Part shown: in pieces, positions 36,420-49,379 of the stretch | How positions within the stretch are numbered: the first letter of the stretch is position 1 | How the letters are laid out: the number at the start of each line of letters is the position of its first letter | Assembly (NCBI GenBank): GCA_022495995.1 | Contig: JAFEMH010000978.1 | Span: 372,001-436,000, forward strand | Length of the DNA: 64,000 nucleotides | Direction: 5' to 3' | Source: Adenophora triphylla var. japonica | Taxonomy: Eukaryota > Streptophyta > Magnoliopsida > Asterales > Campanulaceae | Made by a program: the position numbers and the translations under genes | The notes under the pieces: generated by a model | What the model saw: only the letters and a program-made list of their open reading frames with translations | Database searches by the model: none | Told to the model about the DNA's origin: nothing

Positions 36420-37230
36420 AGGGACAAGGAGGAAGCTATAAAAGAAGAGGTGCGTGAAGTTACTCGGCTAGGAATAATTCGCGAAGTCAAATACCCCGTT
36501 TGGTTGGCTAATGTCGTTATGGTGAAGAAGCAAAACGGAAATGGCGTATGTGCATAGACTTTACCGATCTAAACAAAGCCTCGCCCTAAGGACACTATCC
36601 TCTCCCCGTAATCGACAAGTTGGTTGACTCCATTTCTCGGGACACCAAACTCTCGCCTTCTTAGATGCCTACTCAGCTATCATCGATAAAAATGGCGAAA
36701 GAGGACATCGAGAAGACTCGCTTCCAAACACCCGCTGGGAATTTCTGCTACATCATGATGCCTTTTGGGCTCAAGAATGCCGGTGCCACTTACCAACGAA
36801 TGGTAAATCAAGTTTTTGCAAGTCAGATAGGTAGAAACATGGAAGCTTATATTGATGACATGGTCATAAAGACCAAGGAAGGCAAATGCCCACGTTCCTC
36901 GACCTAGAAGAGACCATTCACAACCTCCGAGCAAACAACATGAAGCTGAATCCAAGCAAGTGTGTGTTCGGAGTTACTGCAGGGAAATTCCTAGGCTTCA
37001 TGGTTTCCCAAAGGGGGATTGAAGCAAACCCAGAGAAAATCAAGGCGCTCGTTGACATGAAGGAACCTACCAACATCAAGGAGGTCCAAAGACTTAATGG
37101 AAGAATTGCGGCCCTTGGAAGATTCATCGCCAAATCCGCCGAAAAGTCACTGCCTTTCTTCAAGGTATTCAAGGGTACCAAGAGCTTCTCCTGGACTCCC
37201 GAATGCTCTAAGCATTCCTCCGGTTGAAGG
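36420..37230 (+). pseudogene. Tat reverse transcriptase
   Basis: Pieces seen: EVKYPVWLANVVMVKKQNG, FQTPAGNFCYIMMPFGLKNA and the catalytic AYIDDMVIKT (about 36,843-36,872), then SKCVFGVTAGKFLGFMVSQR. The two Asp of YIDD are intact. The upstream LDAYS..H block is shifted by small losses around 36,664-36,692. Confidence 0.88.
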
Positions 37231-37279
37231 AGTACTTGGGTTCCCTCCCTTGCTTCAGCATCCGACTACCTGAGATGCT

Positions 37280-37650
37280 ATACGTCTTCCTAGCCGCCAC
37301 CGATCATGCCGTCGCACTGCCTTAGTTCGAAAGGATGAAGGAATTCAGAAGCCCGTCTACTATGTCTCTAAGGCACTGTCCGATGTAGAAAGCAGATATT
37401 TCAATGTGGAGAAGATAGCATACGCACTAGTCATTGCTTCAAGGAAGCTGCGTGCATATTTTTCTGCACATCCTATCACCGTCTACACCAACGAACCATT
37501 GAAGAAAATCCTTCACAAGTTGGACGGCTCGGGACGTCTCCTTAATTGGTCAATCGCTCTAACGGAGTTTGATATCACTTACCAACCAAGGAAGACCCTC
37601 TTAGCACAACCTTTGGTTGACTTCATGGTCGAGACTGCCTTTATGGGTGA
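37280..37650 (+). pseudogene. Tat RNase H (first, retroviral-type)
   Basis: Reads VRKDEGIQKPVYYVSKAL and, from 37,406, YALVIASRKLRAYFSAHPIT and LLNWSIALTEFDITYQPR, the connection/RNase H that follows RT in Gypsy elements. The same frame continues into the second RNase H. Confidence 0.8.
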
Positions 37651-37699
37651 GCATCTCCCCACCTCCCGGAGGCAAAACGCGCCGGAGGAAAAAGACTCT

Positions 37700-38137
37700 C
37701 CCATTGAACTCCCATCCAACTGTTGGATCCTGTATACGGACGGATCGCCTACCAAGGAAAGAAGCGGAGCCGGAGTTGTACTAGCAAGCCCAGAAGGAGA
37801 ATACACTATACAAGATGCCATCCGCTTCAAGTTTCCTGCCTCTAACAACCAAGCCGAATACGAGGCTCTCATATTTGGCATTGAGTTGGCCTCCTTCTAT
37901 GGAGCAACTAAGGTGGCTGCTTTCTGTGACTCCCAGCTTGTTGTCAAACAAGTGAAGGGAGAATATAACACTCAAGATGTCACCCTTGCCAAGTATAGAG
38001 ACTCGGTCCTAGATATGACGAAGAAAATGGAATTTTTCGAGCTCAAGCGTATAGGAAGGGAAGACAACCAAGTCGCAGACGTTCTCTCCAAACTAGCCAC
38101 CATGGACGTGTCTCCTTCGAGACCAACCCATATGTAG
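37700..38137 (+). pseudogene. Tat second RNase H (archaeal type, aRH)
   Basis: WILYTDGSPTKERSGAGVVL, NNQAEYEALIFGIELASFYG, AAFCDSQLVVKQVKGEY and AKYRDSVLDM carry the D-E-D catalytic pattern (TDGS, AEYEAL, CDSQL). This plant aRH domain, extra to the normal RNase H, defines the Tat lineage. The domain itself is one open frame (37,406-38,137) ending at TAG 38,135. Confidence 0.9.
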
Positions 38138-38169
38138 TTTATGCCGAGGAACCCGCGTATGAAAGATTA

Positions 38170-39435
38170 CAAGTCATGCTTCGGACGAGGAAGAGAGATG
38201 CCGGATCGATGACTACATCGAATACATTGAGAAGGAGAAACTCCCGAGAAGATGATGCTCGAGCCAAGCTTATCAAGAAGAGGTCTCCAAGATTCGTGGT
38301 GATGAACGGAGTCCTCTACCGAAGATCTTTCACGAAGCCCCCGCTAAGGTGTGTCTATCCCAAGGAAACCGAGAACCTCCCGGCGTAAGTACATGAAGGT
38401 GTTTGCGGCGGACACCCGGGGCCGTAACCTTAGCCGACAAAATCATATCGCTAGGTTACTACCGGCCAAACCTAAGGGAAGACGCGCACGCCTATGTTCG
38501 AAAAATGTGACAAATGCCAAAGGTTCTCTCGACATTCCAAGACTACCTCGCAGCCGAGCAAACACTCGTAATACCTACGTGGCCATTTGATATGTGGGGG
38601 ATCGACCTCATTGGACCCTTCCCACCCGCCCGTGGTAATTGCAAGTACGTGATAGTAGCTGTTGATTACTTCTCCAAGTGGATAGAAGCCAAGGCATTGG
38701 CCAAGATAACGGAAGAGAACGCGATCAACTTTGTCCATGACAACATCTGGTGCAGATTTGGCCTTCCACATACAATTGTTTCTGACCATGGACTCCAATT
38801 CTCCACGGCATTTACAACAGAATTGGGGAGAGTCAAAGTACGCCATGCCAAATCTTCGCCAGCGGACCCAAGGCAATGGCCAAGCGTAAGCTGCCAACAA
38901 ACTGGTCCTAACCGCCCTCACCAAGAATCTTGAAGGTCGCGAGGGTAGATGGTTGGACGAACTTCCCCTAGCTTTATGGGCTGTTCGCACAACCACTCGG
39001 GGGCCAACCGTGGAAACCCCATTCGCACTTACCTTCGGTTCTGAGGCTATGGCACCAGCAGAGATGGCCATCCCTACAGTAAGGAACTCCCATTATGACG
39101 AGCAAGTCAACAAGGTCAATAGGCTCCTAGACCTGGACCTGATAGATGAAAAACGACTAGCTGCGCAGATGAGGATGGTGAATTACAAGCAAAGGACCAA
39201 GGCATATCACGACAAGAGGGTCATCAAAAGAGTATTCCAAGTTGGCGATTGGGTACTTAGAAAGATCGAAGCCACTGGTCGGAAGGCGTAATGTAACAAG
39301 CTCTCCCCAAATTGGGAAGGTCCCTATATCATCACTCAAGTCATCCGAGAAGGGACCTACAGATTGAAGACCAAGGAGGGGAAGGATCTCAAGCATCCGT
39401 GGCATTCCGACAACCTTAGAAAATATTATCACTAG
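38170..39435 (+). pseudogene. Tat integrase
   Basis: A shifted zinc-binding N-terminal piece is followed by [20 protein letters not shown] (first Asp) and [19 protein letters not shown] (second Asp) in 38,514-38,933. The expected catalytic Glu lies where the sequence reads GCGTAA (38,884-38,889), a stop in the family frame. The C-terminal module (38,953-39,291, then to TAG 39,433-39,435) includes RVFQVGDWVLRKIE and ends WHSDNLRKYYH. Confidence 0.88.
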
Positions 39436-39599
39436 TCTAGTTTATTTTGCAATAGATTAGCTCTTTATTTTCTGTCTTTTATTTTCGGTCTTTTGTTTTC
39501 TTTTTGTCTTTTTAGTTGATAGGATTGCAGTTCTATGTAATCGCATTTCAGTTCTACGAAAGCAGTTTCTTCCAACAAGTAAAGCAACTATCAACTCTT

Positions 39600-39942
39600 C
39601 ACCCCAGCACTACTTCCGACTCTCCGATACACAACAGCCAAGACCAAGGATCCCCCTTGGCCTGATGGCTTACCAACAGCCAAGACTAAGGATCCCCTCG
39701 TCTCGATTGCTTACCACCCAAGACCAAGGATCCTCCTTGGCCTCGATGGCTTACCACAGCCCAAGACCAAGGGTCTCCCTCGCCCGACGGCTTACACAAC
39801 TGCCAAGACTAAGGAACCTCCTTGGCCTGATGGCTTAACAACAGCCAAGACCAAGGACCCTCCTTGGCCTGATGGCTTACACAATTGTCAAGACCAAGGA
39901 TCTTCCTTGGCCTGATGGCTTAACAACAGCCAAGACCAAGGA
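39600..39942 (+). repeat. Tat 3' tandem repeats, left block
   Basis: About seven imperfect copies of a 40-50 bp unit: GCCAAGACCAAGGATC, CCTTGGCCTGATGGCTTA. The array is interrupted at 39,943 by the nested Gypsy element and resumes at 48,780. Confidence 0.92.
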
Positions 39943-42466
39943 TGTAACGACCCTAACCCTAGGCACTAATTTAACATCATATTGTGTGCTTTTAATATTA
40001 TTGTTAAAAAATTATGTGTTCATTTTATATACTTGATTTCTTATATTAAGATAAAATGATAGGGAAATAACATAATGTTCTAGGAAAGAGATAAAAAAAA
40101 TAGGAAATAAATAAAGAGTAAGAGGAGGTTAAATTGGGTAGAATAAATAATTGGGAAAAAGGGGATTTAATTTAAATGTGAAAGCCTTGGATAATTAGGA
40201 GGGGAACCAAATCCCTTAAAATCCTCCCCTCTTACTTCCTAGGTGAGGACCCCCCTTACCCCCTTACTTTTCTTACACTCTTCCCATACCTCCTTTACCA
40301 TTCTTATACTTCATCTTCCATCCTCCTTCTTTACTTCCTCCTCATTCTCTCCTTCTCTCTTATCATTTTTCATGGATACTTTCCATGGAAGCCTCACCTC
40401 CCAAGATCATACTAAGTTCAATTCTACTCCATTTTTCAATCCAAGGGTACTTTTGTGATTGGTGCATCTAGGAGAGTTGATCAAGCCAAGAAAATCCTTA
40501 ATCCACCTCTTATTTCCTAAGGTGAGTTATTATGACTTTCCTTCCTCTAAATGCTCATGAAATATTTGTTGTTGTTTTTGTTGTTACAATGGTTATTGAT
40601 GCTTTAAAAACCTTCTTGAAGTTGAGGAATTGATTAATGGTATAGAATAATGCTATTGGCCATGGAAGTTGATTTAGAATGTAAGAAATGGGTTGAGTTA
40701 ATTTTAGAGAATTTACTTGAAATGAGTTGATAAAATGGGTTGGAAATCTTATGGAAAATAATTTAGGATTATGTTATTTTGGGTTTAAAGAATTTAGGAT
40801 AAGGTTGTAAAATGAGGAAATTCTTTTGGTAATCATAAAAGTTAAGAAGATTTAAAGAAAGGAAAATAACCTAGGTAAACAAGGGTTTGGGAATTTATCT
40901 TGCTGGATAGGAGCCTTGGGCGGTCGCCCAAGTGGTGATGAGCGGCCGCCCATCTAGACAGAAATGTGTAGGCTTGGAAATCCCTTTTGGGCGGTCGCCC
41001 AAGAGGATATGTGCGGTCGCCCAAGAGGGCAGCAACTTGGGTGTTCTTTAGAACCACTTGGGCGGTCGCCCAAGTGGCCTGGGCGGTCGCCCACCATGCC
41101 AGATCCTCCTTAGTCTCTTTTCTTATTGATTTACCAACAACCTAGTGGCATGACTCTTAACCATTATGAATTAGTGGAACCTAATCCAAACCAGGTATGA
41201 ATTAACCCTTTTACACTTAAGTTATATTAGAACACTTAAGAGCACCTTAATTGGGTTTAAATGGAACTAAGGAAGCACTTTAAATACGACTCAGGAATTG
41301 ATTCGACAACCTTGTATGGACACTTATTAAATGTGACTTCCATTTGGGTAAAGTGAACTTGGGTTCTTATAGAGATCATGTATTACTGAATAATGTCTAA
41401 GTAAGGATAATTATTGATGCTTTGTTATCATACTTGAGTACATATTCATGACTTGTATCATACTTAGTGTATTACATAAATGCTGCACTCTGATTATTGG
41501 TTGAACATGAGTATATTTTACCATGTGACTATATTGCTTATTTATGCATAGTGTGTTAAATAAATGTTGCACTATGATGTTGGTTGAGCATGAGTATATT
41601 TTACCATGTTGCTATGTTGTTTATCCCCTTTGTGGATTATATTTCAAGTATCTACTATGTGCTTGATAATGTGTGAGTCAGCTGACATTGGGGGTATAAC
41701 ATAATACGATCAATTATGGAAGTGTGACCTAATGTGATCGGATTATGTTATATATGTGGCCGTCCCCTCCTGGCCAGGATGGGGTATAGCATCCGTATTG
41801 AGCCAAAAGCCTTACGTAGTTGCTACTGCCTTATTTGGTTCCCCGAAAAACGGGTCTTATAAGACGTGAGTATTGCTTAAGCAGCCTCACTGTAAGATTG
41901 GAGTATTATTATACCCAATGTTGTACGACTAATGTTCAGACGGGAAAAGGTAAACCAAGGTAATGTAAGGTGTTTACAGCTTTTCCAATGTGTTATATGC
42001 AACTTGTTATGTGTTACATCTTATATGGCATATTGCTGCATTCATAATAGCTTGCTGAGATTTATTCTCACCCCTCTCCCTTTACTGTTTTTAGATTCCG
42101 AGACAGATGGACCGGCCAAGTAAGGGCGGTGAGGAGTTTGGAAGTTATATTTTGGAAATTGTCGGGGTATGATTAGGTCGGCGTAGAAAGGGTATTTTGG
42201 TATAATTTATTTAATGAGTTGTATTTATAAACTTTAATTTTATGTTATAACCAATGTCTTTTTGTAACTAAAATAGTTTCTTACTTTCAAAGTTAGTCAA
42301 CTATTTCTCCATTGTGAAAAGGTGTAGAGTCATTTTGAAATGATTATAGCAATTATATTTATGTTTGAAAGTTAAATAAAAGTTTTAAAAGATTAGAAAA
42401 AAATTGGGTTGGTTGGAGGACGCTCCAGCTCGGGACACGGGTAGGTTCCGGGTCGGGGTCCTCACA
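39943..42466 (+). repeat. Nested element 5' LTR (2.5 kb)
   Basis: Contains a cluster of GGGCGGTCGCCCA near-palindromes (40,915-41,096). Roughly 99 percent identical to the 3' LTR by eye, with short clustered differences. Confidence 0.95.
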
Positions 42467-45400
42467 GTTGGTATCAGAGCTCGGTTAGAGTTCTCGGGTA
42501 GAGTCTAGCTGAGTGAGAGTGTGCGATAACTTACGTCGAGAGTTTAATGCAGGAATTTGTTCAAAGACAGAAAATGATATTGACCAACCAAGGAATCAAG
42601 GAAAGGTGAGTTATGGAGAGATAGATTTCTCCACAACCATTTGAGGTATATTACCTGTCTCCGGAGTTAGGGGTCATACTTTTATAAATCCCTGTTCATT
42701 TGTTCTCATGTGGCATTACGTTTCATCTTTATTTGCATAAATGGCCCGAGAGTTGCCTTATGTACTGGGGGTTCTACTCCGATGGGAGAGTACCTCGAAT
42801 CATCCTTGATTATCATAGTAGTTGTGATTAAGTGGGCATGGATTGCCGGTGAATATGGTAGATATACCAATCAGTGAATTCTTGTTATATTGACCTAAAT
42901 TGACTGAGTAGTTGTTGTATTTGGGGAGAACTGTCGCAAGAAACAAGTCTCCTTATCTATGTTTGATTTGCCTCCGTGTGTGGTTGAGGCGGATAAGTCA
43001 TTAAATGCTATTATGTCATATATGCATAAATGTCAAAAGTAGGGCCTAAGGAATGTGAAGATCATTTGGATTATGTGTTATATTTGAGTAAAGGACAATT
43101 GAATTATCTCATGTACCAGTGGTAAATGAATTGGTGAACTCTTAGTTTAGAGTTGGTCTATGGCCTAATTAAGAGTGGTTGATGGTTGTATAGCTTGTGT
43201 GAATATTTATACATTGGTATCTCGTGGTAGAGACTAGATATATGAGACTAGTATTGAAAATAATAGTCTAAGCGGGATTATATGGTTTATAAGATATCGC
43301 GAGTACGAATCCTTATAGAACTGACCTATATTTGCCTTATGTGTTATAAGTATATTCTCTAAGAAGAGATTGATTGTATTTTTGCTACTAAATCGAATAG
43401 AGAATCAGATACTCTTGTAGGTAATATCACTCTATAAGTTGACTAAGTGGTGTTTTCCATGTGAGTTTCAAAATGGGTTTTCATCAGGTATCATACCAAG
43501 ATATGGAGGCTTTGAGTTGCTATAAGGTACTATTTTGATATTCGGATCCCTAGATAGAGGACACTAATTGGGATGATGGAATTGGTGAATCATCTTGTGA
43601 AATTATTTGATAAAGGAGATAATTAGCTTAGCAAATCTCCGTAGGGATAAATTAGTACTATTTTAGAAAAGATGATACTTGGTGGTTATCTATAGATTAG
43701 AGAGATCTCAAATTTATAACTGTGAAGAATAAGTATTAGTTATCACTTGTTGATAATTTGTATGACTGATTTTAGAAACTAGTAGGATACTCAATGGTTA
43801 TTAGTTGAATTTTCGAGGTGTTCCAATTACAGTGAATAATTGTTGTAGGGATATACTTAAGACAACATTTGTATCTAGTATGACCGTTTTGATTTGTAGT
43901 TGTGTATTATTTATGGAGAAGTAATTAGGGTAAATGTGAGGAAGTATAATAGATGTAGTTACTGGTGACTTATAGGATCAACTTCAGGAATTGATAATAT
44001 ATGTATAAGGTTTGTTTTGAGAAACGATTATCATTAGTTGAGAATATAAAATGGGGATAAATATGATTGGAAGACAGGATACTTTAGGATAATTACACCA
44101 TATATGTTGACTTAGTTGCGTGACTAATAAAAGAGATTGGTGTGATGCTTATGAGAGATTGGCGTTATGCGGATTTTTAGTTGTTGAAGGTTATAGAGAG
44201 GTAAGTTAGTTTACACTGTTTAATCGCAATTTGGGAATGATTGATCTATGTGAGTTCCAATTATTTTTTTTTATTTAGAAATTATGGTATTTGATTGGGT
44301 ACTAGATGTTTGCAATACGTTGTTACTAAGTACAATACCAATATCAAAGGTAAGGAATAGATGACTCAAATTAAGTAAAAAGTGTTGAATATTCAACTTG
44401 AGGAATTATTGAATTGAGGATGATTTACCAAGTTTATAATCTTAATGAATGTTTTAGTGTTATTTATCGGAGATAGTAATAGTATTGCGAGATTGTGTTT
44501 TCTTATAGAGAATTTAAATATTATGAGTGGTGGCTACACTATAAATAGAAGTCAAACAAGAATATTTTGTTAGAATTATTCTAAATGGGCTTTACTACTT
44601 TGGATGGTATATTGAACTTCGGTATGAGCAATTGTGCTCTTCGAGGATAGTTGATTTAATAAGGTCAGTAAACCGTTTTTGTGTACATTAAAATCTGTGA
44701 GTAATTTAACTATCTACCACTGGTATGGGACGGTTGTAGATAATTAAATCACTCGAGTTATTTTATTAGCTTATCAATCTTTTGAAAATCTCTTAAAATT
44801 GTGAGTGGTTTAGTTAATTAAAACTGGTATGGGACAGTTTTAAATAAATAAATCATTCGAGTCTCATTTGATCTCATTTTATCTATCCTTGGAATTTTGA
44901 AAGATGTTGTAAATTTTAGAAAGACATGTTATTTTAAAGATGTAGTTCGTACAGAAGCAAGCTAAAAGGCTGCCTAGTTTCCCTAATAGTGATTAATTAT
45001 ATTAAAGTTTTGATCCGAGAAACGATTTGATTTATTGTGGGGTTGTTAATGTGGCAGTCGCAGTAGACTTGGTTTTTATTTGGAGTTGGGTCGGCTCCGT
45101 TGTGGGCGGCCAACCATTTGATTGAATATTGATCTGTCACTGGACCTGAACATAATTGAAACATTGAATCGTGATAAACAGTTGACCAGTATTCCGTTCG
45201 TAGAATCAGGGTCTTATTAGCATGTCCATATTTATTATTCCATGGGCAATTGTTTAATGTAGTATTATGAGAACTGCGGATAAGATAATTGAACTAACTC
45301 GTTTCGAGTGAGTCAAGACATAAGGCGGTTGGTCACAAATGCGAAAATAGAATTTTGACGTTGGAAGATTTATTAGAACATTTAGAGTTCTAGATTGAAC

Positions 45401-46259
45401 TGAGAGTATTATCAAGATGAATTTTGTGATTGGGTTATCTTGGAAGTAAAAGAAGTATGTCGTTTTGTTTATAGTAAGTTGATGGTATTTTCTACTTATT
45501 ATATATATTTATATTGATGAGATTCATTGATCAAGTCCTTATATATGTTAGGAGATAGTTTGATTGTATAAACCCCATAGTATTAAATAGATTGGATAGT
45601 CATTCATTTGGGAAGATCCTTTTGGAGTGTAGGAATGCTATTGAGTTTAATTTGTGAAAATTTGAGGAATCATTACTTATTATTGAGGATATGCTACGGA
45701 CATGTACAATGGATTTTTGTAGTCGATAGGACGTATGAGTACCAGTGGTTGGGTGCGTATAATAGCAGTTATCATCCTAGCATTGAGATAAAACCATATG
45801 AGGCGTTGTTAGGGAAGAAAATATCGATCTCTAATTTGTTGGGGTGAAGTTGGAGAAGCAAGGCCTAAGGTAAATTGGCGCCAAAATTTGTTAATCCATT
45901 TGAAGTTTTGGAAAAGGTTGGTGATTTGACTCATAGACTGGCTTGGAGCAGCTTATAGATTATTTAAAGTTTTAAATGCAATATTGTAATGTATTTGGTG
46001 ACATAAGTTGTAATACTTTCAATTATTTATATAGTTATTGAGGTCGTGAAAATTCGGGTTAGTGATATTGTAAGGTATTCTTGGAAAATTAAGTTGTAAT
46101 ATCATATCATTAATGGAATTAGAATCTTGGGGAAAAATCACAACATTGAAGAGACTATTTGAGAATTGAAGTCTGAAGTATACATGTAACCAAGGCGGAT
46201 TGATCAGTTAGGTAAGTGACAGTCAAATTCGGGACGAATTTTCTTTAAGGGGGAGTGAG
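42467..46259 (+). pseudogene. Decayed interior of the nested Gypsy element
   Basis: About 3.8 kb, AT-rich, stops in every frame. Recognisable scraps are near the end: YNSSYHPSIEIKPYEALLGK (about 45,765-45,825) from the integrase, and about 45,885-45,945 a stretch reading FVNPFEVLEKVGDLTHRLAW, the integrase C-terminal module. No gag, protease, RT or RNase H was recognised. Confidence 0.8.
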
Positions 46260-48779
46260 TGTAACGACCCTAACCCTAGGCACTAATTTAACATCATATT
46301 GTGTGCTTTTAATATTATTGTTAAAAAATTATGTGTTCATTTTATATACTTGATTTCTTATATTAAGATAAAATGATAGGGAAATAACATAATGTTCTAG
46401 GAAAGAGATAAAAAAAATAGGAAATAAATAAAGAGTAAGAGGAGGTTAAATTGGGTAGAATAAATAATTGGGAAAAAGGGGATTTAATTTAAATGTGAAA
46501 GCCTTGGATAATTAGGAGGGGAACCAAATCCCTTAAAATCCTCCCCTCTTACTTCCTAGGTGAGGACCCCCCTTACCCCCTTACTTTTCTTACACTCTTC
46601 CCATACCTCCTTTACCATTCTTATACTTCATCTTCCATCCTCCTTCTTTACTTCCTCCTCATTCTCTCCTTCTCTCTTATCATTTTTCATGGATACTTTC
46701 CATGGAAGCCTCACCTCCCAAGATCATACTAAGTTCAATTCTACTCCATTTTTCAATCCAAGGGTACTTTTGTGATTGGTGCATCTAGGAGAGTTGATCA
46801 AGCCAAGAAAATCCTTAATCCACCTCTTATTTCCTAAGGTGAGTTATTATGACTTTCCTTCCTCTAAATGCTCATGAAATATTTGTTGTTGTTTTTGTTG
46901 TTACAATGGTTATTGATGCTTTAAAAACCTTCTTGAAGTTGAGGAATTGATTAATGGTATAGAATAATGCTATTGGCCATGGAAGTTGATTTAGAATGTA
47001 AGAAATGGGTTGAGTTAATTTTAGAGAATTTACTTGAAATGAGTTGATAAAATGGGTTGGAAATCTTATGGAAAATAATTTAGGATTATGTTATTTTGGG
47101 TTTAAAGAATTTAGGATAAGGTTGTAAAATGAGGAAATTCTTTTGGTAATCATAAAAGTTAAGAAGATTTAAAGAAAGGAAAATAACCTAGGTAAACAAG
47201 GGTTTGGGAATTTATCTTGCTGGATAGGAGCCTTGGGCGGTCGCCCAAGTGGTGATGAGCGGCCGCCCATCTAGACAGAAATGTGTAGGCTTGGAAATCC
47301 CTTTTGGGCGGTCGCCCAAGAGGATATGTGCGGTCGCCAAGAGGGCAAGAACTTGGGTGTTCTTTAGAACCACTGGGCGGTCGCCCAAGTGGCCCGGGCG
47401 GTCGCCCACCATGCCAGCATCCTCCTTAGTCTCTTTTCTTATTGATTTACCAACAACCTAGTGGCATGACTCTTAACCATTATGAATTAGTGGAACCTAA
47501 TCCAAACCAGGTATGAATTAACCCTTTTACACTTAAGTTATATTAGAACACTTAAGAGCACCTTAATTGGGTTTAAATGGAACTAAGGAAGCACTTTAAA
47601 TACGACTCAGGAATTGATTCGACAATCTTGTATGGACACTTATTAAATGTGACGTCCCTTTGGGTAAAGTGAACTTGGGTTCTTATAGAGATCATGTATT
47701 CATCGAATAATGTCTAAGTAAGGATAATTATTGATGCTTTGTTATCATACTTGAGTACATATTCATGACTTGTATCATACTTAGTGTATTACATAAATGC
47801 TGCACTCTGATTATTGGTTGAACATGAGTATATTTTACCATGTGACTATATTGCTTATTTATGCATAGTGTGTTAAATAAATGTTGCACTATGATGTTGG
47901 TTGAGCATGAGTATATTTTACCATGTTGCTATGTTGTTTATCCCCTTTGTGGATTATATTTCAAGTATCTACTATGTGCTTGATAATGTGTGAGTCACCG
48001 ACATTGGGGTATAACATAATACGATCAATTATGGAAGTGTGACCTAATGTGATCGGATTATGTTATATATGTGGCCGTCCCCTCCTGTGGCCACAGGATG
48101 GGGTATAGCATCTGTATTGAGCCAAAAGCCTTACAGAGTTGCTACTGTCTTATTTGGTTCCCTGAAAAACGGGTCTTATAAGACGTGAGTATTGCTTAAC
48201 TCACGTAAGATTGGAGTATTATTATACCCAATGTTGTACGACTAATGTTCAGACGGGAAAAGGTAAACCAAGGTAATGTAAGGTGTTTACAGCTTTTCCA
48301 ATGTGTTATATGCAACTTGTTATGTGTTGCATCTTATATGGCATATTGCTGCATTCATAATAGCTTGCTGAGATTTATTCTCACCCCTCTCCCTTTACTG
48401 TTTTTAGATTCCGAGACAGATGGACCGGCCAAGTAAGGGCGGTGAGGAGTTTGGAAGTTATATTTTGGAAATTGTCGGGGTATGATTAGGTCGGCGTAGA
48501 AAGGGTATTTTGGTATAATTTATTTAATGAGTTGTATTTATAAACTTTAATTTTATGTTATAACCAATGTCTTTTTGTAACTAAAATAGTTTCTTACTTT
48601 CAAAGTTAGTCAACTATTTCTCCATTGTGAAAAGGTGTAGAGTCATTTTGAAATGATTATAGCAATTATATTTATGTTTGAAATTTAAATAAAAGTTTTA
48701 AAAGATTAGAAAAAAATTGGGTTGGTTGGAGGACGCTCCAGCTCGGGACACGGGTAGGTTCCGGGTCGGGGTCCTCACA
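46260..48779 (+). repeat. Nested element 3' LTR (2.5 kb)
   Basis: Same layout as the 5' LTR; GGGCGGTCGCCCA cluster at 47,232-47,410. It follows TTCTTTAAGGGGGAGTGAG. Confidence 0.95.
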
Positions 48780-49020
48780 AAGGACCCTCCTTGGCCTGAT
48801 GGCTTACACAATTGCCAAGACCAAGGATCTTCCTTGGCCTGATGGCTTAACACCAGCCAAGACCAAGGGACCACCTTGGCCTGATGGCTTACAACACATC
48901 CTGTCAAGGGTCCACCTTGACTCAGGATACCAAGCAGCCAAGACCAAGGAACCTCCTTGGCCTGATGGCTTACAACACTTCCACCAGTGGTCCACCTTGA
49001 CTTAGGAGACTAACGCCCAA
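48780..49020 (+). repeat. Tat 3' tandem repeats, right block
   Basis: Continues the CCAAGACCAAGG / CCTTGGCCTGATGGCTTA units broken by the nested element, about five copies. Confidence 0.92.
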
Positions 49021-49379
49021 GACCGAGGACTTTCCTCGCCTAAGTGGCTTGACAAACCTCCTATCATGAATCAAGTCCGATCCGTGATTACAACACTTTA
49101 CGCCCAAGGAAACCTCCTCGGCCTAAATAAATAAAGAGCATAGTTAAAGCCGAGGAGTATTTCCTCGGCCTAACCACTTTGCCCAACATCTGGGAGCAAG
49201 GAACCTTCCTTGGATCCTGACTTCTTAAGTCTAGTGCCTCGGCCTAGCATACCAAAATATGAGCAATGGAAATAACACGAATCATAACAAGGATTTTCAT
49301 TGATATTCAAAAAAAAAAAATTTACAAAAGCCCTACCATCTATTACAAAAAACAAAGGAAAAAAGCTATCCTAAGATTG

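Larger units (their letters stand above)
39943..48779 (+). mobile_element. Nested chromovirus-like Gypsy element with ruined interior (8.8 kb)
   Basis: LTRs of about 2.52 kb (39943-42466, 46260-48779) start TGTAACGACCC and end GTCCTCACA. The primer site TGGTATCAGAGC is at 42,469-42,480, the purine tract AAGGGGGAG just before the 3' LTR, and AAGGA duplications at 39,938-39,942 and 48,780-48,784. Long LTRs, iMet primer and integrase-tail remnants suggest the Tekay/Del group; this placement is inferred. Confidence 0.92.

Noticed and set aside
40243..40458. 71-codon open frame, identical at 46,560-46,775
   Set aside because: Lies inside the two LTRs of the nested Gypsy element; repeated only because LTRs are repeated.
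40915..41096. CRISPR-like regularly spaced repeats
   Set aside because: Short GC near-palindromes with irregular spacing inside a plant LTR; no cas genes and a eukaryotic context.
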